Shown one piece after another: positions 26,486 through 36,323 of a stretch of 64,000 bases of DNA. The position numbers were made by a program, and so were the translations under genes. Positions within the stretch are counted from its first letter, which is position 1. Every line of letters starts with the position of its first letter. The DNA comes from an uncultured Chloroflexales bacterium (GTDB taxonomy: Bacteria > Chloroflexota > Chloroflexia > Chloroflexales > Chloroflexaceae), in contig CAKZSI010000030.1 of assembly GCA_937918935.1 (NCBI GenBank), positions 124,001-188,000 on the forward strand. The letters are read 5' to 3'. The notes beneath the pieces were generated by a model. That model made no database searches and had not been told where the DNA came from. It saw nothing but the letters and a program-made list of their open reading frames with translations.

Positions 26486-27321
26486 CACCGTTCTCCCTCC
26501 GCCCGATAGGCGCGCAATTCCGCCAGACGCTGCTCGCCCACCTTGCCAAGATAGGCCAGCCAGTCCTGCGCATAGGGCCGCAGGGTCTCGACGACGGTGC
26601 GTGCCACGGCGTAGTTGCGGAACCACTTGCGATCGGCGGGCACGATGTGCCACGGCGCGTCGGCAGTGCTGCAACGCTCCAGGGCCTCAGTGTAGGCGGC
26701 CATATAGTCGTCCCAATGCTCGCGTTCGCGCCAGTCACCCGCCGACAGCTTCCAGGCTTTCTCCACGTCCTTTTCTCGGGCCAGCAGGCGCTCCTCCTGT
26801 TCTTCCCTGCTGATGTGGAGGAAAAACTTCAGAATGATCGTATTACTGCTGGCCAGCAGATGCTCAAAGTCATTGATCATACGGTAGCGCGCCCGCCAGA
26901 CCGGCTCAGGCACCAGGCCATGGACGCGCACCACCAGCACATCCTCGTAGTGCGAGCGATTGAAGATGCCGATCAGCCCCCGTCGCGGGGTGACGCGATG
27001 CACGCGCCAGAGGAAATCGTGGGACAGCTCTTCTTCGGTGGGGACCTTGAAGCTGTACACGTAGCTGCCAAGCGGCGAGACCTTGCTGAAGACCTTGCGC
27101 ACCGTGCCGTCTTTGCCGCTGGTGTCCATGCCCTGCATGATCACCAGCAGGCTGTGGGTGCCCGCGCCGTAGAGCAGTTCCTGCAGATCGTCGATCTCGG
27201 TGGTAAGCGCGTCGAACTCCGCTTCGGCGACCGCGCGCTCCAGATTGCCGTTTGAACGCGGATCGATCGCCGCCAGGTCCACCTTGCTGCCTGGCGCCAC
27301 ACGGTATACGAGGGGTTCCAC
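26485..27321 (-). CDS. ppk2: Polyphosphate kinase 2 family protein
   Basis: 278-aa PPK2-type kinase that moves phosphate between polyphosphate and nucleotides. Walker A is GMDTSGKDG (near residue 63), followed by FSKVSPLGSYVYSFKVPT. The lid/Walker B region is IGIFNRSHYEDVLVVRVHG (near 117), followed by a WRARY-type Arg segment. The single-domain length fits the PPK2 subclass that phosphorylates NDP or NMP with polyphosphate; the nucleotide preference cannot be read by eye. It is convergent with the glycosyltransferase gene, 43 bp apart. The GAAACCAGGTTTCC palindrome upstream belongs to repeat family C. Confidence 0.9.
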   Translation of the reverse strand: MEPLVYRVAPGSKVDLAAIDPRSNGNLERAVAEAEFDALTTEIDDLQELLYGAGTHSLLVIMQGMDTSGKDGTVRKVFSKVSPLGSYVYSFKVPTEEELSHDFLWRVHRVTPRRGLIGIFNRSHYEDVLVVRVHGLVPEPVWRARYRMINDFEHLLASSNTIILKFFLHISREEQEERLLAREKDVEKAWKLSAGDWREREHWDDYMAAYTEALERCSTADAPWHIVPADRKWFRNYAVARTVVETLRPYAQDWLAYLGKVGEQRLAELRAYRAEGER

Positions 27322-27655
27322 CAGTTCTTCCTTCCTGTACTATCAGAGCGATCACCGCGTCCACATTGAAAATGGCGAAACCAGGTTTCCCCATCCCCGT
27401 GAGGAGAACACAGCAGCGCCAGCCTCCAGCCGGGACAACCACGGCATTCCCCACGCCTCTTTCGAACGGGCAGGGGTACGGTCTTCCGAAGAACGCTCTC
27501 GATCCTGAGGACGTAGCCAGCGGCCCCGATGTCACATTGCGCGCTTTGCGCCTTAAGGGTACCATGATCGTATCTTAACCTGAGCTTCATCTGCGGGTGC
27601 CATAATTGGATGCTCTCAGCGGAGAACATGCCAGTCACGGCCAGGGGAGCGATAC
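27322..27655. other. Intergenic region, one palindrome only
   Basis: 334 bp between divergent genes with no supported gene. It holds a repeat-C-type palindrome near 27375-27391 (GAAACCAGGTTTC). No clear promoter was identified for either neighbour. Confidence 0.5.
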
Positions 27656-29185
27656 GTGGCGCGTCTCGATATTGTGTTGCTTGTGCTCGATACCCAGCGT
27701 GCTGACCGGCTTTCGTGCTACGGGCACCCCCAGGAGATCTCACCCTCCCTCGACGCCCTTGCGGCACGGGCTACGCTGTTTACCCGCGCCTTCAGCGCCG
27801 CGCAATGGACGATGCCCTCGCATGCGTCGCTCTTCACCGGTCTCTATCCCCACGACCACGGGCTGGTGCAGAGCCGCGGGGTGCTTCCGGAGACGCTGCC
27901 AACCCTGGCCGAGCGGCTCGCGGCTGGCGGCTACGCCACCGCGGCCTTCTGCAACAACCCCCTGGTCGGCGTGGTAAACAATGGCCTGCGGCGTGGGTTC
28001 CAGAGTTTTCTCAACTACGCCGGCCTACTGACCTCGCGCCCCAGCCAGGCCGGGCCGCGTCGTGGTCCGATTGCGCGCTACCGGCAGTTCTTCAAGCGTT
28101 CCCTGGCCGCGCTCCTTGGGCGGATTCAAGACTCCTTCGCCCGTTCGGATGTGCTGCTGGCCCTGTCTTTTACGCCGCTGATGGTGCCGCTATGGCAGAC
28201 GGCGCTGAGCTTCAAGGGCAACACCGGGCGCAGCCTCACCGACGCGGCGCGCCTGCTCGTCGAACGGCGCGGACTGGCGCCAGATCAGCCGGCGTTTGTC
28301 TTCATCAACCTGATGGGCACCCATGCGCCCTACCATCCCCGGCCCGAACATCTGGCACGCTTCGGGCCGCACATTCAGCACGATCCGGCCGCGCGGCGCT
28401 ACCTGCGGCGCTTCAATACCGACATCTACGGCTGGCTCGCCCCCCTCGCCGCGCCCCTCGGTCCTGGCGACAAGGCCACCCTCGACGCGGTGTACAATGC
28501 CGAGGTGGCCGGGCAGGACGAACAGGTGGGGCGCTTCCTCGATCGCCTGCGCGCTGCCGGGCGCCTGGAACGCACCCTGCTGATCGTTTGCGCCGACCAC
28601 GGCGATCACCTGGGAGAAAAACAACTGGTCGGCCACTCCTTCGGGGCTTACAACGAGGTTGCGCGCGTGCCGCTGATCGTTTACCATCCCGGCGGTGATC
28701 TGCCCTCCGGCGCGCTGCGTGAGGCGCCAGTGTCGCTCCGCCGCGTGTTTCACACCGTCCTTGAGGCCGCCGGGCTGGCCAGCGCCGAGGAACGGCGTTT
28801 GAGCCTCGCCGCCACCAGCGATCCCGATGGTGGGGTGGTGCTGGTGGAGGCCCTGCCACCTTCGAATGTGATCGACCTGGTGCGCCGCCACCATCCCGAC
28901 CTGCTGCGGCGTTACGGCTACGATCAACCCTGCCAGGCATTGATCAGCGGCGATGACAAGTTGATTCGCTTCGGCGAGCGTCACCGGGCGCTCTATAACC
29001 ACCGGCATGACCTGGAGGAACACACCGATCTCTACGCCATCCTCCCCGAACGGGCCGATATGCTGGAAGAAACACTGGAGGCTTTCGTCCGGCGGCGCGA
29101 GCAGCCGGCCCTGGCGCCCGAGCGCCCGCCCGCGGATGACCCCCTGGTGCGCAAGCGTCTGCGTGACCTGGGGTATCTTGAGTAA
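27656..29185 (+). CDS. Sulfatase-fold protein with Thr at the nucleophile site
   Basis: 509-aa alkaline-phosphatase-superfamily enzyme. The N-terminal metal site is DIVLLVLDTQRADRLSCYG. The nucleophile region is WTMPSHASLFTG (near residue 48). The second metal site is VCADHGDHLGEKQLVGHS (near 320). True sulfatases carry Cys or Ser in C/S-x-P-S-R, modified to formylglycine. Here the position is Thr and Arg is replaced by His, as in LtaS-like phosphotransferases. Phosphoester or phosphoglycerol chemistry is therefore more likely than sulfate ester hydrolysis. There is no signal peptide, which is odd for either use. The start is GTG 27656. Confidence 0.8.
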   Translation: MARLDIVLLVLDTQRADRLSCYGHPQEISPSLDALAARATLFTRAFSAAQWTMPSHASLFTGLYPHDHGLVQSRGVLPETLPTLAERLAAGGYATAAFCNNPLVGVVNNGLRRGFQSFLNYAGLLTSRPSQAGPRRGPIARYRQFFKRSLAALLGRIQDSFARSDVLLALSFTPLMVPLWQTALSFKGNTGRSLTDAARLLVERRGLAPDQPAFVFINLMGTHAPYHPRPEHLARFGPHIQHDPAARRYLRRFNTDIYGWLAPLAAPLGPGDKATLDAVYNAEVAGQDEQVGRFLDRLRAAGRLERTLLIVCADHGDHLGEKQLVGHSFGAYNEVARVPLIVYHPGGDLPSGALREAPVSLRRVFHTVLEAAGLASAEERRLSLAATSDPDGGVVLVEALPPSNVIDLVRRHHPDLLRRYGYDQPCQALISGDDKLIRFGERHRALYNHRHDLEEHTDLYAILPERADMLEETLEAFVRRREQPALAPERPPADDPLVRKRLRDLGYLE

Positions 29186-29251
29186 CGAATGGTTCAGACC
29201 CGGGCATTCCAGCCTGACAGTTGCTCCACCGTCCTGCCTGACCGCCCGCTC

Positions 29252-29292
29252 TGTGGAGGTGTATCGTCTCACTTCTATCTGTCCACACCTCA
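29252..29292. repeat. Repeat D hairpin
   Basis: CTGTGGAGGTGTA is followed about 20 bp later by TCCACACCTCAT, forming an imperfect hairpin in the gap before lgt. It belongs to the GTGTGGAGGTGT family. Confidence 0.45.
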
Positions 29293-29346
29293 TAAAGGAG
29301 GAACCGTCTGAAATACACCTGAGTTCCTTATATCGGAGCACCCCTC

Positions 29347-30204
29347 ATGTACCCACCGGTTGATCCAATTCTGATCCAGATCGGCCCCCTGGCCATACGC
29401 TGGTACGGCGTGCTGATGATCGCCGGGATCTTCGCCGCGACCGCCGTGGCGGCGCGCTACGTGGCCTGGAAGGGCGAAAACCCGGATAATGTCTGGGACA
29501 TGCTCCTCTGGGTGCTGATCCCCGGCCTGATCGGGGCGCGTCTGTACTACGTGTTTATTCAGTCCCCGCGCGGGCCGGCCGGCCTTGAACGCTACCTCGC
29601 CGATCCCTGGTCGATTGTGCGGGTCTGGGAAGGCGGATTGCACATCTTCGGCGGCTTCATCTTCGGCGCTGCGGCCCTGCTGATCTACGCGCGGGCGCGC
29701 CGGCTGAACCTGCCCGTCTACCTCGACGGCGTCGGCCTTGGCTTGCCCCCTGGTCAGGCCATCGCTCGCAATGCCAATTTCATCAACCAGGAGTTGTATG
29801 GCCCCCCCACGACCCTGCCCTGGGGCCTGCGCATCGATCCACAACACCGTATCCCCCCCTACAACGACTTGAACACGTACCCGGAGAGTGTGCGCTTCCA
29901 TCCTCTCTTTCTCTACGAGGCGCTGTGGAACCTGGGTGGCTTCGCCCTGTTGCTGTGGATCGCCCGGCGCTTCGCCGATCGCCTCAAGCCCGGCGATCTG
30001 GCGCTGCTCTATCTGATCTGGTACCCCCTGGGGCGCTTCTTTATCGAGTTTCTGCGTACCGATTCCTGGTTCTTCCCCGGCACGCCCTTCAACGTGGTGC
30101 ACGTCCTCTCGGCGCTGGCGATGCTGCTGGCCGGCGGGTTCCTGGTCTATCGCCATCGCGCCGCTCGCTCCGAAGAAGCGCCCGGGCGCGCCAGCGTGTC
30201 GTAG
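29347..30204 (+). CDS. lgt: Prolipoprotein diacylglyceryl transferase
   Basis: Integral membrane enzyme (285 aa, about seven helices) that transfers diacylglycerol to the lipobox Cys of prolipoproteins, the first step of lipoprotein maturation. Recognisable parts are IRWYGVLMI near the N-terminus, GARLYYV, WEGGLHIFGGFIFG, ARNANFINQELYG (Lgt signature) and RFHPLFLYEALWN. In the signature the usual G-R-x-G-N reads A-R-N-A-N, and the position of the E. coli His103 is Phe; the Arg and NFINQE are retained. It would process the several lipoproteins in this window. The start follows CGGAGCA. Confidence 0.92.
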   Translation: MYPPVDPILIQIGPLAIRWYGVLMIAGIFAATAVAARYVAWKGENPDNVWDMLLWVLIPGLIGARLYYVFIQSPRGPAGLERYLADPWSIVRVWEGGLHIFGGFIFGAAALLIYARARRLNLPVYLDGVGLGLPPGQAIARNANFINQELYGPPTTLPWGLRIDPQHRIPPYNDLNTYPESVRFHPLFLYEALWNLGGFALLLWIARRFADRLKPGDLALLYLIWYPLGRFFIEFLRTDSWFFPGTPFNVVHVLSALAMLLAGGFLVYRHRAARSEEAPGRASVS

Positions 30205-30212
30205 TGCAGCGC

Positions 30213-30312
30213 CGTGTGGAGGCGCCGAGACATGGCGGGGTGGAGGGGTGAAGATGTAAAAACCAGATCACTAGCAACATCTCCATATCTCTACATCTCG
30301 ACACCTCTACAC
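30213..30312. repeat. Repeat D hairpin, long form
   Basis: GTGTGGAGGCGCCGAGAC and GGTGGAGGGGTGAAGATGTA face CTACATCTCGACACCTCTAC across a short AT-richer loop. It fills almost the whole gap between lgt and the next gene, so it may affect read-through. Confidence 0.45.
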
Positions 30313-30328
30313 CCTGTGAGTTTACCTT

Positions 30329-31717
30329 ATGCCCACGCCCCGTCTGCTGATCATCGGTCTGGACTGTGCCGAACCCGCCCTGGTGGAACGCTGGCGCGGC
30401 GATCTGCCCCATCTTAACGCCCTGATGGAGCGTGGCGTCTCCGGTCGTCTGGAGAGTTGCGTGCCGGCGATCACCGTTCCGGCCTGGAGTTGCATGCTCA
30501 GCGGGCGTGACCCGGGTGAACTGGGGATCTACGGCTTTCGGAATCGCGCCGATCGCGGCTACGGTTCCCTGGTTGTCGCCGACGGGCGCGCCGTGCGCCC
30601 GCCACGCCTGTGGGATCACCTTGGCGCCGCCGGCTGGTGCGTGGCCGTCATTGGCGTTCCCGGCACCTACCCGCCCCCCACGGTGAACGGTGTGGCCGTC
30701 AGTTGCTTCCTCGCCCCTTCCATCGCCAGCACCTACACCCATCCGCCCGAACTGGCGCGTCGCGTCGCTGAATGGCTGGAGCGGCCCTATCTGCTCGATG
30801 TGCCCGATTTTCGATCAGAAGACAAACCGCGCATCCTCGCCGACATCTACACTCTCTGCGACCAGCGTTTCACCCTGGCACAGCACCTGCTGACTGAAGA
30901 ACGACCCGATCTGTTGATGCTGGTAGATATGGGTACCGACCGTGTGCATCACGCCTTCTGGAAGCACATGGACCCCGCCCACCCCGACTTTGTGCCTGAT
31001 TCGCCCTTTCAGAACGCCATCTTTGACTACTACCGACACGTTGACCGGCGCATCGGCGAACTCCTTGCCGCCTGCGACGCCGCTACCGCTGTGCTGGTGG
31101 TCTCAGACCACGGCGCGCGCCCGTTGATGGGCGGTTTTCGTCTCAACCAGTGGCTGATCGAACAGGGCTACCTGGTCCTGCGCGAGCAACCCGCCACGCC
31201 CGTCGCCCTCGACCACGCCGCGGTAGACTGGGCGCGCACGCGCGCCTGGGGCGCCGGGGGTTACTACGGGCGGATCTTCCTCAACGTGCGTGGGCGCGAG
31301 CCGGAGGGATGCATCGCCCCCGCCAACTACGAAGCCGAACGGGACACCCTGGCGGCGGCGCTCACGGCCCTGGTCGGCCCCGATGGCGCCCCGCTCGGCA
31401 ACCGGGTCTTCACCCCGCAGCAACTGTACCGCAAGGTACGCGGGGTCGCACCCGACCTGCTGCTCTACGTCGGCGATCTGGCCTGGAGGGCCATCGGCAC
31501 AGTCGGCGGCGTGGGGCTGTTCACCCGTGAAAATGACACCGGTCCCGATGATGCAAATCACGCCCAGCACGGCCTGTTCATCTTCTACGACCCCATCCGC
31601 CCCGGCGCCGGCCAGCGGCTTGAAGGGGTGACCATCTACGACGTGCTGCCGACGCTGCTGGCGCGCTACGGGATAGCCACCCCGGACCATCTGCGTGGGC
31701 GCGTCGCAGCCTGGTGA
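30329..31717 (+). CDS. Alkaline phosphatase/type I phosphodiesterase family protein
   Basis: 462-aa hydrolase of the nucleotide pyrophosphatase/phosphodiesterase class. Metal ligands and nucleophile are visible as LLIIGLDCAEP (residues 6-16), AITVPAWSCMLSG with the nucleophilic Thr (near 49), a VDMGTDRVHHAFWKHMD segment (near 200), VVSDHGARPLMGGF (near 257) and a late His in NHAQHGLF (near 412). There is no signal peptide. It precedes the PAPS-synthesising Sat-CysC gene by 94 bp on the same strand, which suggests a role around sulfonucleotides or activated sulfate. That link is contextual only. Confidence 0.8.
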   Translation: MPTPRLLIIGLDCAEPALVERWRGDLPHLNALMERGVSGRLESCVPAITVPAWSCMLSGRDPGELGIYGFRNRADRGYGSLVVADGRAVRPPRLWDHLGAAGWCVAVIGVPGTYPPPTVNGVAVSCFLAPSIASTYTHPPELARRVAEWLERPYLLDVPDFRSEDKPRILADIYTLCDQRFTLAQHLLTEERPDLLMLVDMGTDRVHHAFWKHMDPAHPDFVPDSPFQNAIFDYYRHVDRRIGELLAACDAATAVLVVSDHGARPLMGGFRLNQWLIEQGYLVLREQPATPVALDHAAVDWARTRAWGAGGYYGRIFLNVRGREPEGCIAPANYEAERDTLAAALTALVGPDGAPLGNRVFTPQQLYRKVRGVAPDLLLYVGDLAWRAIGTVGGVGLFTRENDTGPDDANHAQHGLFIFYDPIRPGAGQRLEGVTIYDVLPTLLARYGIATPDHLRGRVAAW

Positions 31718-31721
31718 AGGG

Positions 31722-33542
<1,821 letters not shown>

Positions 33543-33786
33543 CCCCCGAAAACAGCATTTCCAGGTCTCTGCCTGCTGGAAAGGCGCCACCCGCCCTCAC
33601 ACCTCCGATTGTTTACCTGTCTGCCGGAAGGAAACGCCTGGGAGGGCCTGGCTCTCCCAGGAACCTCTGTCTTCATTCGTACACGCTCGCAGTAAGGCGA
33701 AGCAGGAGGGGCGCAGCCCCTTTACAAACAGGTTCGCACGTTCCTGATGACGAACGGCGAAGCGGCATAAAGGAGGAGAAACGCAT

Positions 33787-36009
33787 ATGAATCTGAAGCA
33801 TCTGCTTCTCCTGACCCTTCTTGTGGTCACCATTCCTCTCACTGCCTGTACAGGACGGGGATCGTCGGAACCGCCAGCGACTTCGGAACCGCCACGCCAG
33901 GAAACGACCGCAACCACGGCTGCCCCGCCTACCATAGCGCCAACCAGAGCCGCGGCTCCTTCCTCCGATGGGGTCTATCGTGTGGACCAGAGCGCCAGCA
34001 GCAGCCGCAGTGCGCTGGAGAACGTAGAACTGGTCCTCTACCGGGCGACGCTTACCAACGACAGCCTGATCCTGCGGGTAGGCTTCCACAACATCAGTGA
34101 GAAGAGCTTTTACCTCGCCGGCGGGGTTGGCGCCGACACGTTTCGCCTGGTGGATGCTGCCGGCACTGAATACGAGCCAGTAGCCTATAGTGAAAACCTG
34201 GACAACATCGATCCGCCGGGCGGCTTTATTGCCGGCCAGGCCAATGTCGGCGACCTCACCTTTCCCCGACCAGCAGGACCGGCGCCATTTGAATTGCGGT
34301 ATCCCTCCTACGATCCAATCCGTTTTACTCTGGACCAGGTGATAGCCGCGGAGGCGCTGCGCGTTCCCGAACAAACCTATCCGCTCGGGATCGAGCTGTT
34401 CAGTTCGCGCAGAGCCCTGGTCCCGGTGCTCCTCAGACTGGAGGCCCTGACCGTCACCTCAGACGAACTGATCTTCGATGTCGCCTTCGTCAACACCCGC
34501 CGTCAGCCATACGACATTAGCCGCGGACTGTCTGGCGAGGACGCCCGACTGCTCGATGCCGAATTCGTTGCCTATCAACCCTCCAGTGTTAGCGATAGTC
34601 TGCGTACCACTATCGCGCCGGAGCGAGGATGGCTGCCCGGCCAGGCCCATACCGGCAAGCTTACCTTCCCCCGCCCCCAGCGCATGGAGCAACTGCGCTT
34701 CATCTTCCCCGAGTACACCGCCGCCACCTTGCAATTCGGCCCCTCCGGGCTGGTGAATACCAGCATCACCTCGGCTGCGGGCGCAGCGCCACCGTCCACA
34801 CCCACCCCTGAGCCGCAGGAAGCCGTCCTGCGAGAACTGGACACGCTGCTGGAGCGGCAGGCTCGCGCCGTCGAACAGGGCGACCTTTCGGCGTACCTGG
34901 CCACCTTTACCGAGCCCTTGCAGCAAGAGCAGCGGGCCATCTTTGAGCGTAGCCGTAACCTGCCGTTGAGTGGTTACCAGGTTGAGGCATCGCCGTCTAC
35001 CGTGGTACTGAGTTCCGACATAGCGGCCGGTAACATTAAGAACGTAACGGTGACCATTCATTACCGCTTGCGCGGCACGCCTGAGGACAATCTGCTTCAG
35101 CACAGCCTTGCCTACAGCTTTGAACGGCAGAATGGCAACTGGCTCGTCAGCGCCTACACCCTGGAACGCCAACCGCCCTTCTGGTGGACCGGCGATGTGC
35201 TCGTGCGCGAGACTCCGCACTTCCTGATCATTGCGCGACCAGAGGCAACAGGTGAGCTGGACGTGGTGGCCCGGGAGTGCGAACAGGCGTATACCGAGTT
35301 ACAGGCTGCCGGTCTCACCCTCACGCCGCGCATCGTGGCCTACTTTGCTACTACTCAGGACGATTTCAAGACGCAGACAGGGCAGGGATCGCGCACCCTT
35401 GGCGTGGCGATGTCGTTGTACGACCTGTCGAGCGAGGAAATCCAGGTCCTTGGACGGGTATTCTACATTAACGGAGACGCTTTTCAGGAAGAGACCGAAT
35501 CCGCCGGCCCCTTCGGGCGCCAGGCAACTATCCGGCACGAACTGGTGCATCTGGCCCTGGCGCCCGAAACGCGGCCATTTACCCCTCCATGGCTCGTTGA
35601 AGGTGCAGCGATGTTCTATGCCGGCCAGGACACGCCTGAGTTTAGAGACCAGTTGGTCAGCGGTGGCCGGCTGGACTCCGTCAGCCTGGCGCGCCTGACC
35701 AGGGCCAATACGCTTGGCGAGTTTGACATCCTCGGACAGAGTGTCGGTCCCGAGTACGTTTTCTCAGCACAAGTGACCCGCTACCTGATCGAGACCTATG
35801 GCCAGGAACGGTACGGGGAACTGTATCGCTTCTTCAGTCGCATACCGGCGGATCAAGTGCGCGATCGCATGCCGGTGTTCATCGGTCCTTTTGGCTCGGC
35901 GTTCGGGGATCTCAGTGAGGAATTGACGACGCAGGCGTTGTCGGAGGTTTACGGCCTGACGATCGAGGAACTGGATGCGGCCGTAAAGCAGTGGCTGCGC
36001 AGGTCATAG
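33787..36009 (+). CDS. Lipoprotein with HExxH zinc-peptidase-like domain
   Basis: 740-aa protein. The signal sequence MNLKHLLLLTLLVVTIPLTA ends in a lipobox Cys21, so it is a membrane lipoprotein. A Thr/Pro/Ser-rich linker follows. Two similar beta domains lie at about 60-185 and 210-320, each ending near a LTFPRP motif. A second Pro linker leads to an NTF2-like region (about 345-460). A C-terminal metalloprotease-like domain carries IRHELVHLAL (near residue 582) with WLVEGAAMFYAG downstream, the gluzincin arrangement of Peptidase-MA-like proteins. The start follows AAAGGAGGAG. Codon use looks slightly less GC-biased than its neighbours. The substrate is unknown. Confidence 0.8.
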   Translation: MNLKHLLLLTLLVVTIPLTACTGRGSSEPPATSEPPRQETTATTAAPPTIAPTRAAAPSSDGVYRVDQSASSSRSALENVELVLYRATLTNDSLILRVGFHNISEKSFYLAGGVGADTFRLVDAAGTEYEPVAYSENLDNIDPPGGFIAGQANVGDLTFPRPAGPAPFELRYPSYDPIRFTLDQVIAAEALRVPEQTYPLGIELFSSRRALVPVLLRLEALTVTSDELIFDVAFVNTRRQPYDISRGLSGEDARLLDAEFVAYQPSSVSDSLRTTIAPERGWLPGQAHTGKLTFPRPQRMEQLRFIFPEYTAATLQFGPSGLVNTSITSAAGAAPPSTPTPEPQEAVLRELDTLLERQARAVEQGDLSAYLATFTEPLQQEQRAIFERSRNLPLSGYQVEASPSTVVLSSDIAAGNIKNVTVTIHYRLRGTPEDNLLQHSLAYSFERQNGNWLVSAYTLERQPPFWWTGDVLVRETPHFLIIARPEATGELDVVARECEQAYTELQAAGLTLTPRIVAYFATTQDDFKTQTGQGSRTLGVAMSLYDLSSEEIQVLGRVFYINGDAFQEETESAGPFGRQATIRHELVHLALAPETRPFTPPWLVEGAAMFYAGQDTPEFRDQLVSGGRLDSVSLARLTRANTLGEFDILGQSVGPEYVFSAQVTRYLIETYGQERYGELYRFFSRIPADQVRDRMPVFIGPFGSAFGDLSEELTTQALSEVYGLTIEELDAAVKQWLRRS

Positions 36010-36027
36010 TGGCTTCACGCAGCGGGG

Positions 36028-36060
36028 TGTGGGGCGGCTGTGCCGCCCCACAGGATCTTT
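36028..36060 (+). terminator. Intrinsic terminator after the lipoprotein gene
   Basis: TGTGGGGCGGC-TGT-GCCGCCCCACA is a perfect 11-bp stem with a 3-nt loop (36028-36052), followed by GGATCTTTTCC. It begins 18 bp past the stop codon. Confidence 0.7.
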
Positions 36061-36122
36061 TCCTGGGGTTCGGGGCAAGCCCCAAAGACGTTGCAACAGC
36101 CCTGCTATCCTGCCCGCATCGT

Positions 36123-36151
36123 TTGCGCCTTGCTCATCAGCGTGGTACAAT
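36123..36151 (+). promoter_or_regulatory. Sigma-70-type promoter of tRNA-Ser
   Basis: TTGCGC (36123-36128), a 17-bp spacer and TACAAT (36146-36151), preceded by TGG as in an extended -10. The tRNA begins 11 bp downstream. Confidence 0.7.
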
Positions 36152-36161
36152 CGCGCCGAGA

Positions 36162-36253
36162 GGGCAGGTCGCATAGTCTGGTCTAGTGCGCGGCACTGGA
36201 AATGCCGTACAGCGGAAACGCTGTCGAGGGTTCGAATCCCTCCCTGCCCGCCA
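36162..36253 (+). tRNA. tRNA-Ser (anticodon GGA)
   Basis: Acceptor GGGCAGG pairs with CCTGCCC. The D arm is closed by GCA/TGC. The anticodon stem CGGCA/TGCCG encloses the loop CTGGAAA, giving anticodon GGA. The long variable arm ACAGCG-GAAA-CGCTGT is diagnostic of a class II tRNA. The T arm is GAGGG-TTCGAAT-CCCTC. The discriminator is G, and CCA follows at 36251-36253. It decodes UCC and UCU. Confidence 0.95.
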
Positions 36254-36294
36254 CCCCTCCGCAGATACGCCTGCACCGCCCCACGTCGGCACGA

Positions 36295-36323
36295 GTTCGA
36301 ATCCCTCTCTGCCCGCCACCCCT
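36295..36323 (+). repeat. Duplicated 3' end of tRNA-Ser
   Basis: GTTCGAATCCCTCTCTGCCC followed by GCCACCCCT repeats the T-loop to CCA end of the tRNA with one mismatch, about 40 bp downstream of it. It resembles an attachment-site duplication left after loss of an integrated element. It abuts the stop of the GAF gene on the other strand. Confidence 0.6.
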
